Of a stretch of 64,000 nt of DNA, positions 16,819 to 24,467 are shown piece after piece. The DNA is from Anaerostipes sp. (GTDB taxonomy: Bacteria; Bacillota; Clostridia; Lachnospirales; Lachnospiraceae): NCBI RefSeq assembly GCF_018381315.1, contig NZ_JAGZSD010000008.1:62001-126000 (forward strand). Direction: 5' to 3'. The stretch's first letter is position 1; each line of letters begins with the position of its first letter. The notes under the pieces are model-generated. The model was not told the origin of the DNA. It did no database searches and saw nothing but the letters and a program-made list of their open reading frames with translations. The position numbers and the translations under genes are program-made.

Positions 16819-17519
16819 AGCAGCTGTTAAAATCCGAATTCTATAAATTAGGAACACAAAAAAGTTTTTGGGGCCTGGCCATATTTTCTTTTTTATTAAG
16901 CAGCATCCTCATGCTTGACGGATCTGTTCCGTCAGACAGCTCCGCGTTTTTCGATCATGCACTTTACATACTGCCTCTTCTCTATGTATTGATCATGATC
17001 TTCGGAGCCTTGTTTATCGGAAAAGATTTTGATCTCCGCACCATACAAATCTACATTTCTGCCGGTCACAAGAGAGGAAGCATCCTTGCAGCTAAAAGCA
17101 TCGTCCATCTTACAGGCTGTGCCGCCATCCTGTTTGCTCCTCTTCTGTTTCACACAGCCACCGGGTTCATACTGTACGGCATATCAGACAACGGTATCAT
17201 CCCGATTCTCACAAAGCTGGTCCTGGCATTTATCATCATCTGCATGATGGGTCTGCTCCCTTTCCTTTGTGCATTTCTTTTTAAAGATATAGGAAAGACA
17301 TTGACCGTGCCGCTGATGCTTTACTTCATCATGCTTTTTCTCCTAAACGGCCGGCACTACCGGCTCATGGCAGTTTGTTTTCCGATGGGCCAGCTCCGCC
17401 TGCTGTCCCTTGGCCAGCTTTCAAACTTATATGTATCAGCCTTTTTGGCAGACTGTATCTGGCTTATTGTCTGTTACACCTGGGCATACCGGGATTTTTC
17501 CCGTGCAGATTTGAATTGA
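16815..17519 (+). CDS. ABC transporter permease, ABC-2/lantibiotic-immunity type (first)
   Basis: Membrane protein of 234 residues with six hydrophobic segments. The motif IGKDFDLRTIQIYISAGHKRGSI between helices 2 and 3 is the usual cytoplasmic loop of this family (SxGxxR pattern). It is translationally coupled to the ATPase and followed by a second permease, together forming an ABC exporter or target-protection complex similar in make-up to CprABC of Clostridioides difficile. Confidence 0.85.
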   Translation: MKQLLKSEFYKLGTQKSFWGLAIFSFLLSSILMLDGSVPSDSSAFFDHALYILPLLYVLIMIFGALFIGKDFDLRTIQIYISAGHKRGSILAAKSIVHLTGCAAILFAPLLFHTATGFILYGISDNGIIPILTKLVLAFIIICMMGLLPFLCAFLFKDIGKTLTVPLMLYFIMLFLLNGRHYRLMAVCFPMGQLRLLSLGQLSNLYVSAFLADCIWLIVCYTWAYRDFSRADLN

Positions 17520-17529
17520 GGTGAATATT

Positions 17530-18267
17530 ATGAACAATCTTATAAAAATGGAACGTTTCCATCTATTTCACAACAGAACTTATTGGCTGAGTGCATTTGC
17601 TGTTTTTTTATTGGGCTTTGTGACTGCCGACACTTATCTGTCAGAATTGTTCGGTCCGAAAGGAGACACTGCGCATTCACTCACCGATATTCTGAATGGC
17701 ATGGTCTACGACAGTACTTTTTTGCTTGTGATCATTTCCTGCATTCTGGCACTGATTCTTGGTCAGGAGTTTTCTTTCCGGACAATTCATCAGGATATCA
17801 GTGCGGGCCACTCAAGGCTCAGCGTGTTCCTGAGCAAAACAGCTGTTTACCTCACTGCATTCAATCTTCTGGCGCTGATCTACCCTGCTGCCGGATGCAT
17901 CAGAGAAATACCGCGCTTCGGTCTCCCGGACGCAGGAACCTTTTTCTATGCCTTTGCAAAAGCAGCCTTTCATTCCTTCCTGCTTAACAGCTGCATTTTG
18001 CTCATCCCGATACTGTGCTGTTTTGTTCTTCAAAATATGGCCAAAGCACTCTCCGCTGCCGCCCTCATCACTTTTGTCTCCAGCCTGTATCTCGGATATG
18101 GCATGATGCTGAAGCTTCCCATCCGTTTTCTTCCGTCCTATCAGATCCGGGAAGTGGTAACCAACAGCGGGATATTTTCTATAGAAAGCCTGGCAGTCGC
18201 TCTGTTATGGAACACCGTACTGCTCGCTGCTTCCTGGAGTATCTTTTGCCGCTGCGACCTGACTTAG
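17530..18267 (+). CDS. ABC transporter permease, ABC-2/lantibiotic-immunity type (second)
   Basis: Membrane protein of 245 residues, six predicted helices, distantly similar to the preceding permease (shared loop GQEFSFRTIHQDISAGHSR). I start at the ATG after GAGGTG; a GTG three codons upstream overlaps that site. The two permeases differ enough to form a heterodimer with the ATPase encoded upstream. Confidence 0.85.
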   Translation: MNNLIKMERFHLFHNRTYWLSAFAVFLLGFVTADTYLSELFGPKGDTAHSLTDILNGMVYDSTFLLVIISCILALILGQEFSFRTIHQDISAGHSRLSVFLSKTAVYLTAFNLLALIYPAAGCIREIPRFGLPDAGTFFYAFAKAAFHSFLLNSCILLIPILCCFVLQNMAKALSAAALITFVSSLYLGYGMMLKLPIRFLPSYQIREVVTNSGIFSIESLAVALLWNTVLLAASWSIFCRCDLT

Positions 18268-18283
18268 ACGGAAAGGATTTTTT

Positions 18284-19183
18284 ATGAACATTGCTGTGTT
18301 GTTTCTTGCCATCCTGGCCATTATTCTGTTTATAAAGTATATGACATTAAAAAAACAGATTCACAATATCTCCCGCCAAATAAAGCAGGTGATCTCCTGT
18401 GAATCTGAAAAAATGCTGGACATCTCCTTTATTGACTCCGACTTAGAACTGCTGGCCGGACAGATCAATGCTGTTTTTGCTGTCCAGCGAAGTGCCGTAG
18501 CAAAGACACTGCGCCATGAAGAACAGCTGAAAGAATCTATATCCGGCATCTCCCATGACCTGCGTACTCCACTGACCGTCATCATCGGTCATCTCCAAAT
18601 GCTGATGGGTACTCCCCTTCTCCCGGATCAGCTGGCGCAGATTGAGACTTCTCTTCAAAAATCTTACCGCCTAAAGGATCTCATCAACACATTTTATGAT
18701 CTGTCACTGATGGAGTCAGAACAGCTCAAACCTCAGCTGGAAAAGATCAGCTTTTCTAATTTTTTCTTTGATTTTATGGCAGAAAATGCTCCTTTATTTG
18801 AACACAAACATATCCATCCGCAGATCACGATGCCCGATGTCTCTGTATTTGTACTGGCAGATCCCAATATGCTGGACCGTATCCTTCTCAATCTGATAAC
18901 GAACGCAGTCCATTATACGACAGGTACTATAGACATCCGTCTCTCTGTGCTGCCGGACAGCCAAGCTGTCTTCCAGATATCAAATCCTGTCCGTAATCCT
19001 GAACTGCTGGACGTAAACAGGCTGTTTGAACGGTTCTATACCGGAGATCCTTCACGCAGTACAGAAAGTACCGGACTCGGCCTTTCTGTGGTAAAAATTC
19101 TTACCGAAAAGATGCACGGTTCCGTCTGTGCTTCCATGTGCGGAACTTTTCTGTGCCTTACTGTGACCTTTAAGACACAATAA
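18284..19183 (+). CDS. Sensor histidine kinase with a single N-terminal helix
   Basis: Kinase of 299 residues. Only one N-terminal transmembrane helix is visible (about residues 2-20), with no sizeable extracellular domain. The phospho-acceptor region is SGISHDLRTPLTVIIGHL (His in SHDLRTP), followed by the ATPase boxes LITNAVHY and STGLGLSVVKILTEKMHG. Kinases of this reduced type sense antimicrobial peptides together with their ABC partner (CprK, BceS-like logic). It is the last gene of the five-gene module and ends five bases before the convergent anti-sigma gene. Confidence 0.92.
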   Translation: MNIAVLFLAILAIILFIKYMTLKKQIHNISRQIKQVISCESEKMLDISFIDSDLELLAGQINAVFAVQRSAVAKTLRHEEQLKESISGISHDLRTPLTVIIGHLQMLMGTPLLPDQLAQIETSLQKSYRLKDLINTFYDLSLMESEQLKPQLEKISFSNFFFDFMAENAPLFEHKHIHPQITMPDVSVFVLADPNMLDRILLNLITNAVHYTTGTIDIRLSVLPDSQAVFQISNPVRNPELLDVNRLFERFYTGDPSRSTESTGLGLSVVKILTEKMHGSVCASMCGTFLCLTVTFKTQ

Positions 19184-19188
19184 AAGCA

Positions 19189-19935
19189 CTAATGGCCGTG
19201 ATGGTTTCCATGGCTGTGATGGCCCTGCTGCTGATCCTCTCCGTGTTCTTCCTCACATTTCTTTGTATAGTCTTTTATTTCACTGATGGAATGATCCCTG
19301 CACGTCTCCACAGTTGCTGACTGATCTACCTTTTGAAGCTGCTTAATTGCAAGATACTTAGCCGGCGATACATTCCAGTAGTGAGACTTTTTCTTCACCG
19401 CTTTCGACACAGCATAAACTTCAATCTTATGTTCCTTTTCATGCCCGCTGATGCATTGGCTGATCTCGGTCTGCAGATCTTTAATCTCAGCAGATTTTGC
19501 ATCCTTTCTTCCCTGGACCGTCACAGAGATGATACCGCTTCTCTTCAGATATCCTTTCTGCTTTATCTTCTTTAAAAGGAGAGAAACTGCATCCTTGTAG
19601 CTCTTATGCTTAAGATTCATCCCGGAGAGCACTTCCCTGCCGTCTTGATTATAAGCAGACGCCCCGATTACCCGCTCAAAACGGTTGACAGATAATTCAA
19701 TAGAAGGATTCACATCCAGATCTATATAACTGCTCTCAGAAAAATATATTTGATACGACCCGATTCCGAAAAAAAGCAGGAATGCTGCGGCTGCAAATAC
19801 AACAGAAAATCTTTGAAGTCTCCGTTTCGGCTTTGGCCTTTCGTTTAACCTGTTTAATACCGCTTCTCTTGTTTTTTCCTTTAACTCCTCTTCCGCCTTG
19901 ATTTTTTCAAAAGACCTGCTTATATCATTCTTCAA
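19189..19935 (-). CDS. RsgI-like anti-sigma factor with a His-rich C-terminal tail
   Basis: Single-pass membrane anti-sigma protein of about 248 residues. The cytoplasmic N-terminus (residues 1-45) would bind the sigma factor encoded upstream; a transmembrane helix follows (FSVVFAAAAFLLFFGIGSY), then the RsgI-type extracytoplasmic domain with YIDLDVNPSIELSVNRFERV. The extreme C-terminus is Glu/Gln/His-rich and ends HHSHGNHHGH, suggesting metal binding. The likely start is a TTG at 19935, eight bases after AGGAGG; the GTG at 19944 overlaps that site. It overlaps the sigma gene by 11 bases. The signal is unknown; metal sensing is inference. Confidence 0.88.
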   Translation of the reverse strand: MKNDISRSFEKIKAEEELKEKTREAVLNRLNERPKPKRRLQRFSVVFAAAAFLLFFGIGSYQIYFSESSYIDLDVNPSIELSVNRFERVIGASAYNQDGREVLSGMNLKHKSYKDAVSLLLKKIKQKGYLKRSGIISVTVQGRKDAKSAEIKDLQTEISQCISGHEKEHKIEVYAVSKAVKKKSHYWNVSPAKYLAIKQLQKVDQSATVETCRDHSISEIKDYTKKCEEEHGEDQQQGHHSHGNHHGH

Positions 19936-20410
19936 AAAAGTCACCTCCTAAATTTTCCTTAAGCTTATTTCTTGCTCTTCCAAGCCAGGTATAAATCGTG
20001 TTTTCTTTTTTATGAAGAATCCGTGCGATTTCCGGCACCGTATATTCTTCATAATAAAATAGATACACTACATTTTTAAATTTAGTCGGCAGCTTTGCTA
20101 CTGCATCGAAAACATCCAGATCTCTTTCATTTAAGAAAACCGGCTCCGTACTTGCAGAATCTATGGATACCGCATTTCTTCTGAAAAAATTCTTCAGCAC
20201 ATCCTTGCATCTGTTCACAGTAACCCGAATGAGCCAGGCCTTTTTATGCTCCTCGCTTTCAAAGCTGATGTCGCTCTGCATGTATTTTAAAAATACATCC
20301 TGAAATACATCCTCCACATCGCTGTAGTTTTTCAGATGCATAAAACATATCTTTCTGAGCATATCAGAATATATTTCTATTGTACGGGTCAGATCTGCTT
20401 CACTTCTCAT
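19925..20410 (-). CDS. ECF-type RNA polymerase sigma factor
   Basis: Sigma-70 family factor of 161 residues with only regions 2 and 4. Region 2 includes NYSDVEDVFQDVFLKYMQ and WLIRVTVNRCKDVLKNFFRR; region 4 is LPTKFKNVVYLFYYEEYTVPEIARIL, ending KENTIYTWLGRARNKLKE. The start MRSEADL has a GGGAGG site; the longer frame does not. It is coupled to the anti-sigma gene and preceded by the His-rich secreted protein gene (39-base gap), behind an ECF-like promoter, so it probably controls itself. Confidence 0.95.
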   Translation of the reverse strand: MRSEADLTRTIEIYSDMLRKICFMHLKNYSDVEDVFQDVFLKYMQSDISFESEEHKKAWLIRVTVNRCKDVLKNFFRRNAVSIDSASTEPVFLNERDLDVFDAVAKLPTKFKNVVYLFYYEEYTVPEIARILHKKENTIYTWLGRARNKLKENLGGDFFEE

Positions 20411-20449
20411 TTTTGCCCTCCCAGGCATAACTGTTGCAAGCTTTTTGTC

Positions 20450-20761
20450 TTATGAATGGTGTTTCCCATGATGACTGCTGCTGTGGCTGTTTCTGTGATG
20501 TGTATAATGGCGTTTATGAGTATGCTTCTTCTTTATTGTACACTTAGATACGCCGCAGTTGTAGTGTTTTGTTTTTTTATGATGTTTTGTTTTTGCATGA
20601 TGCTTATGAGCCTTTGTTTTTTTGCATGATTTTACAGAACAAACTGTCTGCACTGCAGGTTTCCTGAGTGACATATTTTTCTGTGCGCTGTTTCCGGGAA
20701 AGGAAGAAACTCCGCCTAAAAACAAAATTCCTGTTGTGATGATTGCTGCTGAAACTTTCAT
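20450..20761 (-). CDS. Small secreted His/Lys-rich protein
   Basis: Unrecognised protein of 103 residues. A signal peptide is visible (MKVSAAIITTGILFLGGVSS). The rest is dominated by His, Lys, Thr and a few Cys: stretches such as KAHKHHAKTKHHKKTKHY and HKRHYTHHRNSHSSSHHGKH. Four Cys occur in CSVKSCK and CGVSKCT. Start chosen for the AAGGTGG site. Composition points to binding of a transition metal or of anionic cell-wall polymers. It is the first gene of the ECF sigma operon, whose anti-sigma factor also has a His-rich tail. No known family. Confidence 0.75.
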   Translation of the reverse strand: MKVSAAIITTGILFLGGVSSFPGNSAQKNMSLRKPAVQTVCSVKSCKKTKAHKHHAKTKHHKKTKHYNCGVSKCTIKKKHTHKRHYTHHRNSHSSSHHGKHHS

Positions 20762-20806
20762 TTGATCCACCTTCTCTTTCTTTCAATGTTTTAACGTTCT
20801 ATTATT

Positions 20807-20835
20807 AATACGATTCATCAGGGAGAATCCTTTCA
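20807..20835 (-). promoter_or_regulatory. ECF-type promoter before the His-rich protein/sigma operon
   Basis: On the minus strand TGAAAG is followed after 17 bases by CGTATT. This resembles the -35/-10 pattern of Firmicute ECF sigma factors rather than sigma-A, consistent with autoregulation by the sigma factor encoded in the operon. Confidence 0.5.
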
Positions 20836-21005
20836 CAGCCTTTCAAATTTTTTCATTTCTTTCAGACAATCCACGCATCCTAGTAAATGATATATACACA
20901 GATAGTTACTGCCTCTTTATAAATCCATTTTATCCAGAAAATCTACATATATTTTACTCCATTTGTCATCATTTGTGTTATATTTATATATATTGGTATC
21001 ATTTG

Positions 21006-21040
21006 TATACTCAAGAGGGATGTAACTTTAAATTTAACAA
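21006..21040 (+). promoter_or_regulatory. Promoter -10 box and conserved 5' leader (copy 1)
   Basis: TATACT (21006-21011) followed by CAAGAGGGATGTAACTT and TTTAAC. Almost the same leader follows the promoter of the island lipoprotein gene at 23344-23380, giving a shared transcript start. Confidence 0.5.
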
Positions 21041-21055
21041 AAAGGAGATTATTGT

Positions 21056-21655
21056 ATGAAGAAAAAGCTGTTTTGTTTATTTTTAGTCATTGCCATGGCA
21101 GTCCCGGCCATGACAGTGCCTGCTGATGAGCCATGCCGCCATGAGTGGAGTGACTGGTATGCCGTAAAAAAACCAACTATCCATAAAACAGGGCTGCAAG
21201 AGCGCGAGTGTTTTATATGTGATGCAGCACAGTCAAAGAAAACTGCGAAATTAAAACCTTATGTAAAATTCACAAAGAAAACAGTCAAATTAAAAGTATC
21301 AAAAACTTACAAACTGAAAATTAAATATGCAAAGGGTGACTCCGTAAAGAAATGGAAATCCAGCAATAAAAAAGTTGCTACTGTTTCAAAAAAAGGAAAA
21401 GTAAAGGCAAAAAGTAAAGGAACTGCGAAAATCACAGTTACCATGAAATCCGGCAAGAAAGCCACATGTAAGATTAAAGTTTCCCGCAAAAAGAAAGCTT
21501 CAAAGAAAAAGGTTGTAGGAACTGTATATTGGACTCCAGGAGGCTCTGTATACCACAGAACTGTAAATTGTCCTACACTCAGCCGGTCTCGGACAATATA
21601 CTCTGGCTCCTTATCTTCTTGTCCTAAAAGCAGACCTTGTAAAGTTTGCTACTAA
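21056..21655 (+). CDS. Secreted Big2-domain protein with N- and C-terminal Cys motifs
   Basis: Secreted protein of 199 residues. A signal peptide (residues 1-22) precedes a short C/H/W motif (CRHEWSDWYAVKKPTIHKTG then CFICD), common in clostridial surface proteins. A lysine-rich Big2 (bacterial Ig-like) domain follows with KWKSSNKKVATVSKKGKV and GTAKITVTMKSGKKA. The C-terminus GGSVYHRTVNCPTLSRS to CPKSRPCKVCY holds four Cys and a His that could bind metal. It is very basic, which suggests binding to the anionic cell wall. Function unknown. It has a strong AAGGAG site and the leader shared with the island. Confidence 0.8.
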   Translation: MKKKLFCLFLVIAMAVPAMTVPADEPCRHEWSDWYAVKKPTIHKTGLQERECFICDAAQSKKTAKLKPYVKFTKKTVKLKVSKTYKLKIKYAKGDSVKKWKSSNKKVATVSKKGKVKAKSKGTAKITVTMKSGKKATCKIKVSRKKKASKKKVVGTVYWTPGGSVYHRTVNCPTLSRSRTIYSGSLSSCPKSRPCKVCY

Positions 21656-21757
21656 GAGCGGAAAGAATAGGAAAAATTCATAATTTTTTATACTTGGCTG
21701 CATTAGAATTCTAAAAAAGAAGTAACTATATACACATTCCACTATAAGGAGAACCAC

Positions 21758-22768
21758 ATGAAAAATTGTAAAAAATTATTGTCTATTATAGTAATGATTA
21801 TTCTTGTTTTAGCAGTAACACCATCAAATAATGCAGAGGCTGCATCAATCAAACTGAACAAAAAATCCATTACTATTACAAAAGGAAAAACTTACACATT
21901 AAAAGTAAAGGGCACAAAGAAAAAGGCTAAATGGTCAAGCAGTAAAAAATCTGTTGCTACCGTCTCTAAAAAGGGCAAAGTAACTGGTAAGAAACGCGGA
22001 TCTGCTACTATCACAGCAAAAATAGGGAAGAAAAAATACAAATGCAAGGTAAAAGTAGAGACTCCGAGTTTATCTGCAACAAAGAAAAGCATAGCGGCAG
22101 GCAGCAAGTATACGCTCAAGCTGAATGGCTGTTCTAGATCAAAGAAATTTTATACAAGCAATAACTCTGTAGCTGCTGTGTCAAGCAAAGGAGTTGTTAC
22201 CGCAAAGAAACAGGGAACTGCAAAGATCACAGTAAAAATCTCTGATAAATCATATTATTGCATAATATCCGTTTACAATCAGTTAGGTACGAGGACTAAC
22301 CCTGCAAATCCAAGAAATGGCGTTACCGTTAAAGCTTTAAATGGGACTATGTATTTTAAACTTACAAAAACATACAGAGGCACATCTGCAGTATCCCAAT
22401 TGATTTCTATGGGTGAATGGGGAGAATACGAAGAGGAGGATTATGCTGAAAATCCCGGAACTACATTGGTTTTGTTTGAATATGATGTCAAAGCAATAAG
22501 CGGATATTCTAAATACCCGCTTAAGGGTTTGGATATTATAAATTCTTATGATTTATATAATGGTTCTTGTACACAGAAGATTAATCGAATAGAAGCGTGC
22601 TATTTAAACGGACCACATGAATCACAGGACAACGCCTCTTTAATGTTATATTCAGGGGCAAGCAGCAAAATGCACATGGCTCTGTATGTTCCAAATGGAA
22701 TGACCTCCTTCAGCAACACCATTCAAACAAATTCCTTCGGTGAATATTGGGTAAAATATACTTTCTAA
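21758..22768 (+). CDS. Secreted protein with two Big2 domains and a C-terminal beta-rich domain
   Basis: Secreted protein of 336 residues. After the signal peptide (ending near NNAEA, residue 28) come two Big2 domains, about residues 30-97 (AKWSSSKKSVATVSKKGKVT) and 98-175 (NNSVAAVSSKGVVTAKKQGT). The last 160 residues form a non-repetitive domain containing TTLVLFEYDVKAISG and LMLYSGASSKMHMALYVPNG; its pattern recalls small extracellular beta-sandwich domains but I do not recognise it. Lys-rich. Its leader does not share the AAGAGGGATG motif. It ends 47 bases before the left att-like repeat. Confidence 0.8.
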   Translation: MKNCKKLLSIIVMIILVLAVTPSNNAEAASIKLNKKSITITKGKTYTLKVKGTKKKAKWSSSKKSVATVSKKGKVTGKKRGSATITAKIGKKKYKCKVKVETPSLSATKKSIAAGSKYTLKLNGCSRSKKFYTSNNSVAAVSSKGVVTAKKQGTAKITVKISDKSYYCIISVYNQLGTRTNPANPRNGVTVKALNGTMYFKLTKTYRGTSAVSQLISMGEWGEYEEEDYAENPGTTLVLFEYDVKAISGYSKYPLKGLDIINSYDLYNGSCTQKINRIEACYLNGPHESQDNASLMLYSGASSKMHMALYVPNGMTSFSNTIQTNSFGEYWVKYTF

Positions 22769-22780
22769 GATAAAACAAAT

Positions 22781-22800
22781 CCGCCCGGCTGATACCGGGC
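22781..22800 (-). terminator. GC-rich hairpin at the left island edge
   Basis: GCCCGG (22783-22788) and CCGGGC (22795-22800) with a 6-base loop. The only T-run is on the minus-strand side, so its role for the plus-strand gene is doubtful. The CCGCCCGG core recurs at 25177 and 26246. Confidence 0.4.
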
Positions 22801-22815
22801 AGGATAAGAATAAAT

Positions 22816-22876
22816 AAAACAAAAAGAGCACGTAAATATGCGCTCCTTACGATGGACTAGGCGAGAATCGAACCCG
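22816..22876. repeat. att-like direct repeat, left copy (displaced ssrA 3' end)
   Basis: Sixty-one bases identical at 59 positions to 26438-26498. It contains the last 24 bases of tmRNA (22853-22876, T-arm and acceptor 3' strand) plus the 37 bases downstream with the ssrA terminator hairpin. No tmRNA body is attached here; unrelated A/T-rich DNA starts at 22877. This is what integration at the 3' end of ssrA leaves behind. Confidence 0.85.
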
Positions 22877-22878
22877 AA

Positions 22879-22953
22879 AAAGACAATTTTTCAAGAATGG
22901 CTTATTTATGCGGTTTATTCAAACTCCGTATATCTAAGCCATTCTTGGTCTTT
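22879..22953. repeat. Long inverted repeat next to the left att-like site
   Basis: CAAGAATGGCTTA (22892-22904) and TAAGCCATTCTTG (22935-22947) are perfect complements; outer arms AAAGAC (22879-22884) and GTCTTT (22948-22953) extend the dyad with a 7-base bulge. Its place immediately inside the att-like repeat fits an arm site for a recombinase or excisionase, which is inference. The remaining bases to 23076 show nothing recognisable. Confidence 0.5.
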
Positions 22954-23076
22954 AAGTACTTTTTCATAGCACTATTTATTTTTGTATAACTAAAGACCTT
23001 TTATAAAAATAAATGCCAGAATGCTGCTGATGTGGCAATGGTAATTGATACAAGCCTGTAGGCATCAGAGGTAATC

Positions 23077-23277
23077 TTGCAAGACTATCAAGAATGGTAT
23101 AAAAGGAGTGCTTTCCATATTGATTATGTAGACTGGTCGATATACCGACAATTAAAAAAAGGAGACAAGTTTGTTTATAGTATAAAAACTTGCAGACAGT
23201 GTGCCCGTGAGATTATAAATTCAAAAGAGCTATTATGTCCATATCGCCAGTCAAAAAAACATCGAAAATTTATATAG
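23077..23277 (+). CDS. Small ORF of unknown status, possible gene remnant
   Basis: Frame of 66 codons opening with TTG after GAGG; an in-frame TAG lies 18 bases upstream. The product is basic and aromatic-rich (DYQEWYKRSAFHIDYVDW) with three Cys (CRQCAREI and LLCPY). I recognise no family. It could be a real small island gene or the end of a decayed one. The spacing to the lipoprotein gene (117 bases) includes a separate promoter. Confidence 0.3.
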   Translation: MQDYQEWYKRSAFHIDYVDWSIYRQLKKGDKFVYSIKTCRQCAREIINSKELLCPYRQSKKHRKFI

Positions 23278-23320
23278 GATGATAATGAAAGGAAATATAT
23301 TATTTACGACAAGATGATGC

Positions 23321-23380
23321 TTGACAGTATTTAACAAAGATATTAATACACTTAAGAGGGATGTAGCTTATAGCTTTAAC
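23321..23380 (+). promoter_or_regulatory. Promoter and conserved leader (copy 2) of the island lipoprotein genes
   Basis: TTGACA (23321-23326), 17-base spacer, TAATAC (23344-23349), a near-ideal sigma-A promoter. The following CTTAAGAGGGATGTAGCTT and TTTAAC match the leader of the secreted protein gene at 21006-21040 outside the island. Confidence 0.7.
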
Positions 23381-23394
23381 AATGAGGTGGAATT

Positions 23395-24441
23395 ATGAAA
23401 AAAAGAACTTTAATCGCTATTTTTTTGACGTTGTCGTTAATTATTCTGACAAGTTGCAGAAAAAATGAAACCGTGTTCGGAGATGGTGCAAGTCATAAAG
23501 ATTTACTTTCTTATATACATGATTTGACGGACTGGGATTTAGAAGGTGATGATTTAAAAAATTCTTCTTTCAGTCATAGAGGATATGATTATAGCAGTGA
23601 TGAAAAAATAGAAAGTATTTCAGATAATGTTTCAATTACGTATGAGACAAAAAAAGGTAAAGAAATCATCAATGCCGTTCTAGATTTTGAAGTAAAGTCA
23701 AAAGAAGAAGCCATTGAAGTTATAGGTAAAATTATAGATGAATTGGGCCAAAACTATTCTATTTCGTCTCAAAAAATACGAAATTATGAGATATCTAATG
23801 AAGAAGATGATTATAATTATGATAAATTAAGTAATGATGAAGATTTAACTACTTTAATTACAAATAAAATTGAAAGCAAAGATAAAATTGTAATCGAAGC
23901 ATACTATAATCCATCAGATTCAAGTTTTGAAAAAATCTTACTTGATATAGCATTTAATGACGGAACACTGAGTGAAAATTATAATGATGCATATATACAT
24001 CTTAAAATCAAAAATGACCCTAACGATTCAGAAATAGCAACAGAAAACTATTATGGTGACGGTAATAGTACAACTTACGAAGAAGATTATTCTGACGATG
24101 ACACTTCTTTAAATGACTATTATGATGATGAGGAAACTACTGAGCAACAGGTTACGGCAGGTGAAAGAAACGCATTAGATAAAGCTTATAGTTATCTTAA
24201 CACCATGGCATTTTCAAAATCAGGATTAATTGAACAGCTAGAGTATGAGGGATTTACAAAAAAAGAAGCAAAATACGCAGTTGATAATTGTGGGGCAAAT
24301 TGGAAAGAACAGGCTGCAAAGAAGGCTGAACAGTATTTGAGGAATCAATCATTTTCCAGATCCGGATTGATAGAACAACTTGAATACGAAGGTTTTACAA
24401 GCAAACAAGCGAGATATGGTGTGAAGAAAGCATACAAATAA
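23395..24441 (+). CDS. Lipoprotein with C-terminal Ltp-type repeats (superinfection-exclusion family)
   Basis: Lipoprotein of 348 residues. The signal peptide ends in the lipobox LTSC (Cys21). Residues about 25-220 form an acidic domain of unknown function (SYIHDLTDWDLEGDD). An Asp/Glu/Tyr/Thr-rich linker follows. The last 90 residues hold two tandem Ltp repeats (PF07553): FSKSGLIEQLEYEGFTKKEA and FSRSGLIEQLEYEGFTSKQA. In the S. thermophilus prophage TP-J34 such repeats in the lipoprotein Ltp block injection of phage DNA. The C-terminal module is nearly identical to that of the gene at 25305. First gene of the island after its promoter; role in phage exclusion is inferred. Confidence 0.85.
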   Translation: MKKRTLIAIFLTLSLIILTSCRKNETVFGDGASHKDLLSYIHDLTDWDLEGDDLKNSSFSHRGYDYSSDEKIESISDNVSITYETKKGKEIINAVLDFEVKSKEEAIEVIGKIIDELGQNYSISSQKIRNYEISNEEDDYNYDKLSNDEDLTTLITNKIESKDKIVIEAYYNPSDSSFEKILLDIAFNDGTLSENYNDAYIHLKIKNDPNDSEIATENYYGDGNSTTYEEDYSDDDTSLNDYYDDEETTEQQVTAGERNALDKAYSYLNTMAFSKSGLIEQLEYEGFTKKEAKYAVDNCGANWKEQAAKKAEQYLRNQSFSRSGLIEQLEYEGFTSKQARYGVKKAYK

Positions 24442-24467
24442 ATACAACAACTACAAGGAGATTTTTT

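Noticed and set aside
22816..22876. A second tmRNA gene
   Set aside because: Only the last 24 bases of tmRNA and the terminator are present; no tag frame, no 5' acceptor strand. It is an att-like remnant.
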